A stretch of 14,130 nt of DNA from RGIG5579 sp045602025 (GCA_045602025.1 JAZSAT010000020.1:1-14130); one strand, 5' to 3'. Counted from the stretch's first letter, positions 6,036 to 13,604 are shown. Program-made: numbers and translations. The notes: a model not told the origin generated them from the letters alone.

Positions 6036-7862
6036 ATGGAAAAAGAAAATATTCGCAATATTGCAATCATCGCTCATGTTGACCACGGTAAGACTACCCT
6101 TGTAGATGCAATGCTGAAGCAGACCGGCACCTTCCGTGTAAACGAGCAGGTGGAAGAGAGAGTCATGGACTCTAACGACCTGGAAAAAGAAAGAGGAATT
6201 ACCATCCTTGCCAAAAACACCTCTCTGTTTTATGAAGGTGTGAAGGTGAATATCGTGGATACCCCCGGCCACGCAGACTTCGGCGGAGAGGTAGAGAGAA
6301 GTCTTTCCATGGTTGACGGTGTTATCCTTCTTGTGGATGCTTACGAGGGCTGTATGCCTCAGACCCGTACTGTTTTGAAAAAAGCCCTTTCTCTGGGTCT
6401 TACTCCCGTCATCGTAGTAAACAAGATTGACCGTCCAATGGCAAGACCGAAGGAGGTCACCGATGAAATGTACGACCTTCTTATCGATCTCGATGCCACC
6501 GAGGAGCAGTTGGACCTTCCCGTGATCTATGCTTCCGGCAGAGACGGTTGGGCAACCACAGACTACAATGTAAAGACTGATGATCTGAAGTGTCTTTTCG
6601 ATATCATCATCGGTGATATTCCTCATCCTCGGGTAGACGAGGATGCACCCTTCCAGATGATGGTATCCAATATTGACTTTAATGAATATACGGGCCGCAT
6701 GGCAGTGGGTAAGATCCTTCGCGGCAGCATCCACGAAAAGAGTCCCGTTTCCATCGTTCGCCGCGACGGCAAGGTGCAAAAGAGCAAGATCGTAGGCATT
6801 TATACCTTCGATAAACTGAAAAAGACTGCCACCACCTTCGCGGAAGCAGGGGATATTGTTTGCCTTACCGGTATCGCAGATATTGAGATCGGCGACACTA
6901 TTTGCGATATCGATCATCCCGAGGGGCTTGATTTTGTAGAGATCGAGGATCCGGTTCTTTCTATGTTCTTTTCTGTTTCCACCTCTCCCTTTGCAGGTCA
7001 GGACGGAACTTATGTAACAAGCCGTCATATTCGTGAAAGACTCTATCGAGAACTTGAGTCTAACATTTCCCTTCGTGTGGAGGATACGGATACTACGGAT
7101 ACTTTGAAGGTTTCCGGCAGAGGCGAGCTTCACCTTTCTGTTCTCATTGAAAATATGCGCCGTCAGGGCTATGAATTTCAGGTATCCCGTCCTACGGTTA
7201 TTACCAAAGAGATCGACGGTGTCCTTTGTGAGCCTTATGAAAAGCTTTACATTGACTGTCCCGATGAGTTTTCCGGAACGGTCATCGATCTGATCAGCCG
7301 CAGAAAGGGTGAGCTTTTGCAGATGGCACCCACTGCCGCAGGCTTTTCCAGACTGGAGTTTTCCATTACCAGCCGCGGTATGATCGGTTGCCGTGCAGAG
7401 CTTCTCACCGCTGCAAAGGGAAATGCAGTGGTTAATACGGAGCTTGACGGTTACTATCCCGTAAAAGCCGGTCTTTTTGCTCGCTCAAGAGGATCGCTTG
7501 TGGCTTGGGAGGACGGTGTTTCCACCTCCTACGGTATGTATAACGCTCAGGATCGCGGCACGATGTTTATCGGTGTTCAGACCCCTGTTTATGAGGGAAT
7601 GATCGTAGGCGAAGCGTCTGATTCCAAGGATCTTGTTGTTAATGTTTGCAAGAAAAAGCACCTGACGGCCATTCGTTCCACCGGTGCAGACGAAGCTCTT
7701 CGCATTACCCCTCCCAGACAGATGAGCCTTGAAAAATGTATGGAATTTATTGCCGATGATGAATTGCTCGAGGTTACCCCAAAGGCTCTTCGATTGAGAA
7801 AGAAGGTGCTCAATACAGAGCAGAGAGCAAAACTGAAAGCAAAAGAGAAATTAAACGCATAA
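6036..7862 (+). CDS. typA: Translational GTPase TypA/BipA
   Basis: A 608-residue ribosome-associated GTPase related to EF-G, involved in ribosome assembly and stress or cold adaptation. GTPase motifs are intact: P-loop AHVDHGKT at 13-20, switch I ERGITI, DTPGH for G3, and NKID for G4. Domain II, the EF-G-like domain with GRGELHLSVLIENMRR, and the TypA-specific C-terminal domain (RSRGSLVAWEDGVSTSYG, then TPPRQMSLEKCMEFI) all follow in order. Length is the family norm. I place the start at ATG 6036: the ribosome binding site AAAGGTGA at 6023-6030 is the right distance from it, whereas the in-frame GTG at 6027 lies inside that site. The gene has its own promoter and is followed after 19 bases by a LysR-type regulator, probably on the same mRNA. 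Confidence 0.97.
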   Translation: MEKENIRNIAIIAHVDHGKTTLVDAMLKQTGTFRVNEQVEERVMDSNDLEKERGITILAKNTSLFYEGVKVNIVDTPGHADFGGEVERSLSMVDGVILLVDAYEGCMPQTRTVLKKALSLGLTPVIVVNKIDRPMARPKEVTDEMYDLLIDLDATEEQLDLPVIYASGRDGWATTDYNVKTDDLKCLFDIIIGDIPHPRVDEDAPFQMMVSNIDFNEYTGRMAVGKILRGSIHEKSPVSIVRRDGKVQKSKIVGIYTFDKLKKTATTFAEAGDIVCLTGIADIEIGDTICDIDHPEGLDFVEIEDPVLSMFFSVSTSPFAGQDGTYVTSRHIRERLYRELESNISLRVEDTDTTDTLKVSGRGELHLSVLIENMRRQGYEFQVSRPTVITKEIDGVLCEPYEKLYIDCPDEFSGTVIDLISRRKGELLQMAPTAAGFSRLEFSITSRGMIGCRAELLTAAKGNAVVNTELDGYYPVKAGLFARSRGSLVAWEDGVSTSYGMYNAQDRGTMFIGVQTPVYEGMIVGEASDSKDLVVNVCKKKHLTAIRSTGADEALRITPPRQMSLEKCMEFIADDELLEVTPKALRLRKKVLNTEQRAKLKAKEKLNA

Positions 7863-7881
7863 TTTTTTCAGGAGATTTTCA

Positions 7882-8820
7882 ATGAATATTGCTCATTTAA
7901 AATATGCGGTTGAGGTAGAAAGGACCCGTTCCATTACGGGTGCGGCGGTCAATCTGTTTATGAGTCAGCCTAACCTCTCCCGTGCGATCAAGGAATTGGA
8001 AGAAAATCTTGGCTTTGCCATTTTTAAGAGAACCTCAAAAGGGATCGTCACCACTACCCAGGGAGAGGAATTCCTCTTCCGTGCAAAAAACATCCTTCGT
8101 CAGATCGACGATATGGAGGAGCTTTACAAGAAGTCAAAGCCCGAACAGCAGCACTTCAACATTTCCACCCCCCGCGCATGTTATATCACCCGCGCGTTTA
8201 CCCGCCTTGTGAATGGGATGGATCGGGACAGAGAGATGGATTTTAATTATAAAGAGACCAACTCCTTCCGTGCCATTAACAACATTCTTCAGAGCAACTA
8301 TAACCTTGGCATCATTCGTTACCAAACGGCTTTTGAGTCCTATTTTCTGAAAATGATGGAAGAAAAAGATTTGAAAAGCAAAGAGATTTGGGAGTTTGAA
8401 TATGTTGCCTTGATGGATGCCTCTCATCCTCTTGCAAAAAAAGAGCATTTAACCAAAGAGGATTTTAAAAACTGTATTGAGATCGTCCACGGCGATCCTT
8501 ATGTGCCTTCTCTTCAGATCGCTTATGTAAAAAAGGCAGAGTTTTCTGACCTGACGGATAAGAAGATCTATATCTATGAGAGGGGAACACAGTACGATCT
8601 GCTGGGAGATGTTCCTAACACCTTTATGTGGGTGTCTCCTTTGCCTGAAGAGGTTCTAAAGCGTCACAATGTTGTGCAGAAACGCTGCAAGGGCCTTAGC
8701 CATCGGTATAAGGATGTTTTGATCTATCGCAGCGGATATCGTCTGTCACCCATTGACCGGAGGTTTATAGAGGAAATCGAAAAAGCAAAAAACGAAGCCT
8801 CTTTGGCACTGGAAAAATAA
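7882..8820 (+). CDS. LysR-family transcriptional regulator
   Basis: A 312-residue LysR-type regulator. Residues 1-60 form the winged helix-turn-helix (RSITGAAVNLFMSQPNLSRAIKELEENLGFAIFKRTSKG), with the typical linker helix ending near residue 90. Residues ~95-300 are the periplasmic-binding-protein-like effector domain. The effector is not evident. AGGAG at 7870-7874 precedes the ATG by 7 bases. Only 19 bases separate it from typA and no promoter is visible between, so it is likely the second gene of a typA operon rather than divergent from its target, as is more usual for LysR proteins. Downstream lies a perfect bidirectional terminator. The regulated genes cannot be named from this window. 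Confidence 0.9.
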   Translation: MNIAHLKYAVEVERTRSITGAAVNLFMSQPNLSRAIKELEENLGFAIFKRTSKGIVTTTQGEEFLFRAKNILRQIDDMEELYKKSKPEQQHFNISTPRACYITRAFTRLVNGMDRDREMDFNYKETNSFRAINNILQSNYNLGIIRYQTAFESYFLKMMEEKDLKSKEIWEFEYVALMDASHPLAKKEHLTKEDFKNCIEIVHGDPYVPSLQIAYVKKAEFSDLTDKKIYIYERGTQYDLLGDVPNTFMWVSPLPEEVLKRHNVVQKRCKGLSHRYKDVLIYRSGYRLSPIDRRFIEEIEKAKNEASLALEK

Positions 8821-8880
8821 AATTTTGATCCACAGGCGCAAGTTTAATTTTCCTGTGTGAGAAGAAAAATTGATCATATA

Positions 8881-8910
8881 AAAAAAGATCGGCGAAAGCC
8901 GATCTTTTTT
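8881..8910. terminator. Bidirectional terminator between the LysR gene and the pyrophosphorylase
   Basis: A perfect 13-bp stem (8881-8893 with 8898-8910) is closed by a stable GAAA tetraloop. Six A bases on one side and six T bases on the other give a T run on either strand. It therefore serves the plus-strand typA-LysR unit and the convergent minus-strand pyrophosphorylase gene ending at 8920. Confidence 0.92.
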
Positions 8911-8919
8911 ATATTTTTA

Positions 8920-10149
8920 TTATACTTCTACGCCGTTTTTCGCAAGAAGCTCTCTTGCGGAAACCACAGAGTCAATGCCTTCCTTGTTTTTGATGGGGGC
9001 AAATTCTCTCTCTCTTTCTACCTCAAAGGAAAGGCAGGAGAGCATATCTCTTACTGTGTCGGTGGCAAGATATTCGAATTTATAACCGTTTACCTCTTCC
9101 GGTTTAATAAGATTTCCCTTTTCATCAATGTAAGGAATTTTCTTTTCTACAATGTGAAGAGGCATTTTTCCGTCAACGATTTCATACATTCTCTTCAGAC
9201 TGAAGAGGTAGTTTAAAATAACACCGAAGCGATATTTCAACTTTCCGTTTTCATCTTTTTCTGCAGCCAATTCATCTCCCATTTCGTAGTATTCCACTAC
9301 AGAGGGGAGGTTGTCCTTCAGGCAAAGTGCGCCTACCTTCTCACCGGGTGCATTTTTGGAAACTACCTTTGCGCCGCAGTTACAGCCGGAAAGAATGGTC
9401 GCACCGATGAAAACAGGATCGCAAATTCTCTGGAGAACATTGTCCATACTGAATACATTTACCCATTCAACGCCCATTTCGGTCAGGTTCTTATCAAGTC
9501 CTGCCTTCATCAAGGATTTGAACCAACCGCCGTTTCCGTTGGGAGAGAGGGAGAGCTTTCCTTTGCCTTCCAGATAGATTTTGCCGTTAAAGTCACAGCT
9601 GGGAGCCATATCCTGACGGAAGAAGAGGATCTTTTCTTCGGGATAGCCGAAATACTCCTTTTCTTTCAGAAATCTGCGGGTTTCCACATCGTTCTTATCG
9701 GATGTCATGATTACAAGAGGGAAAAAGCAACCTGCTTTTTTACAAACATCAAGCATATTATTGATCTGTGCTTGGAAAATATAGAAATCACGGGTTATAC
9801 CTAAATTATAACTGCCCTTAGGGCCGTCAAATCCAAGGCGGGTTCCTTGTCCGCCTCCTAAGAGAAGAGCTGCAACTTTCCCTTTGCGGATTGCTTCCAG
9901 ACCTACTTTTTCAAACTCTTCCTTTCTCTCCCTGATCTCGTGGATCTCGAGAGCTCCAAGAGGGGAGAGGGAACCGCCGTTATCATCGGTCTGCTTGTTC
10001 TGATCTTTATTTTTCAAAGCATCGAGGAGAGAAAAATCAGCTTCATTGATCTGGTTTTCAAGATTCTTCTTTTCCTCAGCTGTAAGTTCGTTATAAAAGC
10101 GAAGAAGGTGCTCCTGACCGTACTCCTTCAAATGTTCAAAATTACTCAT
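8920..10149 (-). CDS. UDPGP-family nucleotidyltransferase, UDP-N-acetylglucosamine/UDP-sugar pyrophosphorylase type
   Basis: A 409-residue enzyme of the UDPGP family, which includes eukaryotic UAP/AGX and UDP-glucose pyrophosphorylases. It should join UTP and a sugar-1-phosphate to make a UDP-sugar and pyrophosphate in the cytoplasm. The nucleotide-binding loop LLLGGGQGTRLG covers residues 95-106, followed by GPKG at 109-112. Later blocks include PLVIMTSDKND, the LSPNGNGG stretch, and the C-terminal REREFAPIKN typical of the UAP/AGX branch. The protein is shorter than eukaryotic AGX1 (about 500 residues) but fits bacterial members. It is unrelated in sequence to the common bacterial GalU and GlmU. 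Which sugar is used (GlcNAc, GalNAc or glucose) cannot be decided. The ribosome binding site GAAAGGAG precedes the ATG, and the gene stands alone with its own promoter and terminator. Confidence 0.88.
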   Translation of the reverse strand: MSNFEHLKEYGQEHLLRFYNELTAEEKKNLENQINEADFSLLDALKNKDQNKQTDDNGGSLSPLGALEIHEIRERKEEFEKVGLEAIRKGKVAALLLGGGQGTRLGFDGPKGSYNLGITRDFYIFQAQINNMLDVCKKAGCFFPLVIMTSDKNDVETRRFLKEKEYFGYPEEKILFFRQDMAPSCDFNGKIYLEGKGKLSLSPNGNGGWFKSLMKAGLDKNLTEMGVEWVNVFSMDNVLQRICDPVFIGATILSGCNCGAKVVSKNAPGEKVGALCLKDNLPSVVEYYEMGDELAAEKDENGKLKYRFGVILNYLFSLKRMYEIVDGKMPLHIVEKKIPYIDEKGNLIKPEEVNGYKFEYLATDTVRDMLSCLSFEVEREREFAPIKNKEGIDSVVSARELLAKNGVEV

Positions 10150-10177
10150 AAGTGCTCCTTTCAGTTGGATTTAAATT

Positions 10178-10207
10178 ATTTTACCACGACAAAGCTGGGA
10201 TTGTCAA
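10178..10207 (-). promoter_or_regulatory. Promoter for the UDPGP-family gene (minus strand)
   Basis: Read on the minus strand, a perfect -35 box TTGACA (10207-10202) and a -10 box TAAAAT (10183-10178) are 18 bases apart. Transcription should start near 10171, leaving a leader of about 20 bases to the ATG at 10149. It is divergent from, and about 40 bases away from, the peptide-gene promoter on the plus strand. Confidence 0.7.
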
Positions 10208-10246
10208 TTAAACCAAATAACATTTTGAAAAATATCAAAAAAATAC

Positions 10247-10275
10247 TTGATTTTTTTTAAGAGCTGTGTTATGAT
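10247..10275 (+). promoter_or_regulatory. Extended -10 promoter for the 47-residue peptide gene
   Basis: The -35 box TTGATT (10247-10252) and the -10 box TATGAT (10270-10275) are 17 bases apart, with TGT at 10267-10269 making an extended -10 element. Start of transcription is predicted near 10282, about 48 bases before the peptide ATG. A tract of T bases fills the front of the spacer. Confidence 0.75.
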
Positions 10276-10329
10276 ATAAATGAACTATGTAGAAGTGTGT
10301 TTAATTGTATTTTATTTAAGAGGTGATAT

Positions 10330-10473
10330 ATGTTGAAGAAGTATGAATCCCCTGATCTTTTTGTAATAAATTTTCAGACTGCTGACTCTTTCTGTGCCAG
10401 CGATTACATTGGCGGCTCTGTAGAGACTCCTATAATTCCTCTCGGCACTCTGCCTGAAGTAAACCTCTATTAA
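10330..10473 (+). CDS. Orphan 47-residue peptide gene, possible peptide precursor
   Basis: A short open frame of 47 residues starting MLKKYESPDLFVINFQ and ending LPEVNLY before TAA. No family is assigned with certainty. The start 'KKYESPDL' followed by a hydrophobic-acidic segment resembles a recurrent class of short gut-bacterial peptides that begin K-Y-x-x-P-x-L and carry a variable tail, some proposed as peptide natural-product precursors; this resemblance is from memory. There is one Cys (22), a Gly-Gly pair at 28-29 and a Pro/Thr-rich tail. AGGTG at 10321-10325 lies only 4 bases before the ATG, so an alternative TTG start at 10333 is possible. It has its own promoter and a strong terminator, which favours a real gene. 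No maturation or export enzyme is nearby. Confidence 0.7.
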   Translation: MLKKYESPDLFVINFQTADSFCASDYIGGSVETPIIPLGTLPEVNLY

Positions 10474-10485
10474 GAAGAGAAAAGT

Positions 10486-10518
10486 AAAACGCTTTGCAAT
10501 TTTGCAAAGCGTTTTTTT
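10486..10518. terminator. Terminator after the peptide gene, shared with the convergent WG-repeat gene
   Basis: A near-perfect stem (10486-10499 with 10502-10515; core ACGCTTTGCAA) with a very small AT loop is followed by seven T bases (10512-10518) on the plus strand. On the minus strand the T run is four bases long, and the WG-repeat stop codon at 10521 abuts it, so it may terminate both. It is clearly the terminator of the peptide gene. Confidence 0.9.
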
Positions 10519-10520
10519 AT

Positions 10521-11990
10521 TCATTCTGTTTTTTTTGCCGGTGTCTCGTTTTCAGGGTGAGTTGTTCTGGAAGGAGTGGAAAGAATCGGCGGAAATTCAA
10601 TGATCTCATCCGGATCGTAATCAAAGGTGTTCTGAGGTCCTCTTGTAATGGTGACCTTTGTATGGAAGGAGGAAATGTCGGGAGGCGTGTTTTCTTCTGA
10701 ACCGAATTTCCCGTTCACCTTGGAAAGAAGATGCCAGCCGGTGCCCTTTGAATAGCAAAGAGCGTAGCCTTCGGAAAAGTTTGAAATATAGTCGAAGGCG
10801 CAGGGGAGAACGATGTCCCCCTTGTTATTGATCAATCCTTTTTTTCCGTTTTCATCTGCAACAACCGCTAACCCCTCCATAAAGGGGGAAGCTTTTGTAA
10901 AATCGGGTGTGCCGATCCAGGCACCGCTTGCAGTAAGATAACCGTATTTTTCACCGTCTGTTACCACAAGAATTCCTTCGCACAGGGAAAGCGCGCTGTA
11001 GCCTTTGGGCAATGAAACCTCTTGACCTCTCGGGTTAATGATGGTTTCTTTTTTTGTAACCAGCTTTCCTTCCTCATCAAATTGTGCGATCGTAACGCGA
11101 AGAATGCCGCCGTCAAAAGCGAAAAATCCAAGCCTTTCCACTCCCTCTTTATCGGGAAGGACGAGGAAAAGATCGGTAAAGACTTCTTCTCCGCGGTAAT
11201 CCCTGACGGTGATCTTGCCTGTTTCATCAGCCATAACAGCATAGCCCTCTGAGTAAGGGAAGGCAGTTGTATAGGAAATAGGCACCTCAAAGGTCTTTTT
11301 CCTTCTGCCGTCTTTATATTCGCCCTTGTATCCGAAAAGGCCGTTTTCCCACAAAAGCTCGGTGCCGCCGTCAGCTTTGTTATAAGAGGCAGGCAGGAGC
11401 ATCTTGATTTCGGGAGCATCCTTTTTTGGATCAAAAGAGATCTCCTGAAAGCTTTCGGTTGCAGGATCAAATTTATAATACTTTCCCGTTTCTTTTTCAA
11501 TCAATACTGCTTCGCCCAAAGAGGTGCGGTAAAAGCTTGGCTCGAACTTCTCGCCACCCGGGATCTCTTTCATATCCGCGGCTCGGAACAGTGTAGTTGT
11601 TCCATTGTATTCTTTTACGACAAAGCCAAGGGATGTAAAGTATTCACCGTCGGAAAGCTTTTCTTTTGTAAGAGTCATCGTTTCGGAATCAAAGGGGAGT
11701 GCAGTCACGATCTCGGATGCATTTTCTAAAAAAGAGGCATTGTATACAGAATCGATGGCAGCTTTTGCAAAGCTGTCCCAATTTACATAGGTCTCCTCCT
11801 TGGTAACAGGTTCATTTGTTTCGGTATTCACTTCAGGATCCCGTCGGTCTTTGCGCACCAAAAAGGGAAGATCAATGATGCCGATTTCCCAAAGGATCAA
11901 AATACCGCACAAAGAAATAACAAGCGTGCCTGCGAGCACACGGGTCAAATTTGTGCGGAATTTCTTTTTTGAAAAAAGATTTTTTTTCAT
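10521..11990 (-). CDS. Membrane-anchored WG-repeat protein
   Basis: A 489-residue protein of no known specific function. A basic start (KKNLFSKKKFR) and a hydrophobic segment at about 17-38 form an N-terminal membrane anchor, with the bulk predicted outside the cytoplasm. Residues ~65-130 are a separate helical region. From about residue 130 onward come beta-rich WG-type repeats, clearest near 310-415, with blocks such as GEKYGYLTASGAWIGTPDF and NGKKGLINNKGDIVLPCAFDYISNFSEGYAL. WG repeats usually build propeller-like or solenoid binding surfaces. The last ~60 residues are Pro/Thr-rich and likely disordered. The ribosome binding site is weak (GGACGGA) before the ATG. It follows spoIIR by 67 bases on the same strand, but whether both are co-transcribed, or linked to sporulation, is not shown. 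Confidence 0.85.
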   Translation of the reverse strand: MKKNLFSKKKFRTNLTRVLAGTLVISLCGILILWEIGIIDLPFLVRKDRRDPEVNTETNEPVTKEETYVNWDSFAKAAIDSVYNASFLENASEIVTALPFDSETMTLTKEKLSDGEYFTSLGFVVKEYNGTTTLFRAADMKEIPGGEKFEPSFYRTSLGEAVLIEKETGKYYKFDPATESFQEISFDPKKDAPEIKMLLPASYNKADGGTELLWENGLFGYKGEYKDGRRKKTFEVPISYTTAFPYSEGYAVMADETGKITVRDYRGEEVFTDLFLVLPDKEGVERLGFFAFDGGILRVTIAQFDEEGKLVTKKETIINPRGQEVSLPKGYSALSLCEGILVVTDGEKYGYLTASGAWIGTPDFTKASPFMEGLAVVADENGKKGLINNKGDIVLPCAFDYISNFSEGYALCYSKGTGWHLLSKVNGKFGSEENTPPDISSFHTKVTITRGPQNTFDYDPDEIIEFPPILSTPSRTTHPENETPAKKTE

Positions 11991-12020
11991 ACATTCCGTC
12001 CAATATCAATTCTTTTCATT

Positions 12021-12029
12021 AGTATAACA
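12021..12029 (-). promoter_or_regulatory. Possible extended -10 element upstream of the WG-repeat gene
   Basis: On the minus strand the string TGTTATACT is an extended -10 element with TATACT at 12026-12021. The -35 position about 17 bases upstream (TTTTCT) is poor. It lies between the spoIIR stop (12058) and the WG-repeat start (11990), so it could give this gene its own transcription start. Confidence 0.35.
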
Positions 12030-12057
12030 CGGAGATGCCGAAAAGAAAAGGTTTTTT

Positions 12058-12672
12058 TCAAAAAAGCTCCTGAAACTCCTTCTTGCTTTTTTGCCAGAAT
12101 TCAAGCAGCTTAAAGCGGTATATATATCTCTTTTTCCCGGTTACGGTAGAGATGTTTTTTTCTTCCATTCCGGCTTTTGCCAGGGCATCTTCCGTTTCCA
12201 CGGCAGAGTTGATGCAAATAGGCGGGAAGAGTACACACCACCAGTTCTGCCCCTTTGCTTCGCCGATCATAACGCGAAGTGAAAGATATTTTCCCGCAGG
12301 CAGGGAAAAATCCTCGTACTGTCTTGTAGGATAGTATTCATGGCTTAAGGTGGCGGAGACCTTGTCCTTGGATCCTGCATTTTTTAATGTGTCTTCTGCA
12401 AGCGAGATGATCTGAGGAAGGAGATTTTCTATCTCTTTTTCCGCTTCTTCCCGCGTTGTATTTTCCGAAAGATTTTCTTTTGCAAAATTTAAAATGCGAT
12501 CGCGCACCAAAAGCTTTTTTTCCTGGTCCGATTCTTCGTCGGAATTTGCAAGTACATGGATCCGAATGACCGAGCTGTAGAGATTATCCGCCTTGTTTAG
12601 CGGCAGAAAAAGAAGAAGGGTAAGAAGAGACAATGAGAAAAAAATAAGAGCAAAAAGTTTGTTTTTTTTCAT
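12058..12672 (-). CDS. spoIIR: Stage II sporulation protein R (SpoIIR)
   Basis: A 204-residue forespore-to-mother-cell signalling protein. In Bacillus it is made under sigma-F, secreted into the intermembrane space, and triggers SpoIIGA to process pro-sigma-E. An uncleaved-signal-like hydrophobic segment covers residues 6-24 after MKKNK. Family blocks are seen in order: VIRIHVLANSDEESDQ (35-50), KLLVRDRIL (53-61), YYPTRQYEDFSLPAGKY (113-129), LRVMIGEAKGQNWWCVLFPPIC (132-152). Length fits the family. The ribosome binding site GAAAGGA lies 10 bases before the ATG. It lies downstream of ispE but is separated from it by a terminator (12691-12720), so a separate start of transcription is expected. 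I did not find a convincing sigma-F promoter. Its presence marks the host as an endospore former or the descendant of one. Confidence 0.95.
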   Translation of the reverse strand: MKKNKLFALIFFSLSLLTLLLFLPLNKADNLYSSVIRIHVLANSDEESDQEKKLLVRDRILNFAKENLSENTTREEAEKEIENLLPQIISLAEDTLKNAGSKDKVSATLSHEYYPTRQYEDFSLPAGKYLSLRVMIGEAKGQNWWCVLFPPICINSAVETEDALAKAGMEEKNISTVTGKKRYIYRFKLLEFWQKSKKEFQELF

Positions 12673-12690
12673 AATTTATGTATCCTTTCA

Positions 12691-12720
12691 TAAAAAAAGC
12701 TTCGCATTTTCTGCGAAGCT
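12691..12720 (-). terminator. Terminator of ispE on the minus strand
   Basis: A perfect 9-bp stem (12720-12712 with 12706-12698; arm AGCTTCGCA) with a 5-base loop is followed, reading the minus strand, by seven T bases (plus-strand A at 12692-12698). It sits 26 bases after the ispE stop and 18 bases before the spoIIR start, so it uncouples most spoIIR expression from ispE. Confidence 0.88.
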
Positions 12721-12746
12721 ATTTTGCTCTTATTATTTTGTTTTAA

Positions 12747-13595
12747 TCAGGTTAAGGTGCAAAAATAAGCATTTTCACCGTGAGCGATCAGTTTATCGGT
12801 ACATTCTCTTGCTGCGTTTTCTTTTTGGAACAGGGCAAATACCGCACTTCCCGAGCCTGTCATCATTGCCGCATCTGCTCCGAGAGAAAGAAGCTTTTCC
12901 TTCACCTCTCCGACCTTTGGCAGCAGCGTCATTGCGGGAAGCTCCAAATCATTTTTCATCATGGTGAAAAAGTCTTTTGCCGATCCGTTTTCCATTATTT
13001 CGATCTCCCTTTGAGAAAGAGAAGGGGAGAACGCGTGATTTCCCTCGTCAAATCTTTTATATACCGACGGGGTGGAAAGACCCTCCTTAGGCTTTACCAC
13101 CACACAGAAAAGACTCTTTTTTATCGGGAAGGAAAGAGGCGTGATCTCCTCTCCCACCCCACGGCAAAGGCAAGTGCCCCCTGTGAGAAAGAAGGGAACA
13201 TCCGCTCCGATTTTTTCCGCAACGGAAGAAAGGTCAATGCTTGAAGGATAAAGGGCGGATACTGCTTTTAAAACGGCTGCAGCGTCGGAAGAGCCGCCTC
13301 CCATTCCCGCGCCGTCGGGAATGCATTTGATAAGGTCGATCTTAACACCGCCCTGAATACCCGCTTTTTCAAAATAGGCCTTTGCCGCTTTATGGCAAAG
13401 GTTTTTTTCGTCCAAAGGGATTCCTTTTTTGGAACAGGAGATGGTAATGCCAACGGGAATTTTTTCTACACTAACCGTATCGGCAAGGGAAAGGGTCTGC
13501 ATCACGCTTTCCAAAAGGTGATAGCCGTCATCCCGAAGGCCGGTCAAGGAAAGTGTCAGATTGATTTTTGCAGGCGCAGAGAGCGTGATTTTCAT
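12747..13595 (-). CDS. ispE: 4-diphosphocytidyl-2-C-methyl-D-erythritol kinase
   Basis: A GHMP-family kinase of the MEP isoprenoid pathway. It uses ATP to phosphorylate the 2-hydroxyl of CDP-methylerythritol in the cytoplasm. The 282-residue length is normal. The N-terminal block APAKINLTL includes the substrate-contacting Lys10. The ATP loop IPDGAGMGGGSSDAAA covers 92-107, and GADVPFFLTGG at 130-140 contains the catalytic Asp132. The C-terminal MMTGSGSAVFALF block near 241-253 is the third GHMP motif. The ribosome binding site GAGG overlaps the stop region of the DUF362/ferredoxin gene only 9 bases upstream, so the two are likely co-transcribed. A terminator follows it. Confidence 0.96.
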   Translation of the reverse strand: MKITLSAPAKINLTLSLTGLRDDGYHLLESVMQTLSLADTVSVEKIPVGITISCSKKGIPLDEKNLCHKAAKAYFEKAGIQGGVKIDLIKCIPDGAGMGGGSSDAAAVLKAVSALYPSSIDLSSVAEKIGADVPFFLTGGTCLCRGVGEEITPLSFPIKKSLFCVVVKPKEGLSTPSVYKRFDEGNHAFSPSLSQREIEIMENGSAKDFFTMMKNDLELPAMTLLPKVGEVKEKLLSLGADAAMMTGSGSAVFALFQKENAARECTDKLIAHGENAYFCTLT

Positions 13596-13604
13596 ATCAA
13601 TTCC

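Noticed and set aside
6021..7133. A 370-codon open frame on the minus strand inside typA.
   Set aside because: It is register-matched to typA, with the same explanation. The typA frame carries all GTPase motifs.
8831..8857. Inverted repeat CACAGG/CCTGTG with a 15-base loop after the LysR gene.
   Set aside because: A 6-bp stem with a long loop and no T run is weak, and a perfect terminator lies 24 bases further on.
8857..9216. A 119-codon plus-strand frame crossing the bidirectional terminator into the pyrophosphorylase gene.
   Set aside because: Most of it is antisense to a well-supported enzyme and it contains a full terminator hairpin near its start.
12593..12967. A 124-codon plus-strand frame over the spoIIR start, the terminator and the ispE end.
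   Set aside because: It spans two good minus-strand genes and a terminator, and has no domain or ribosome binding site.
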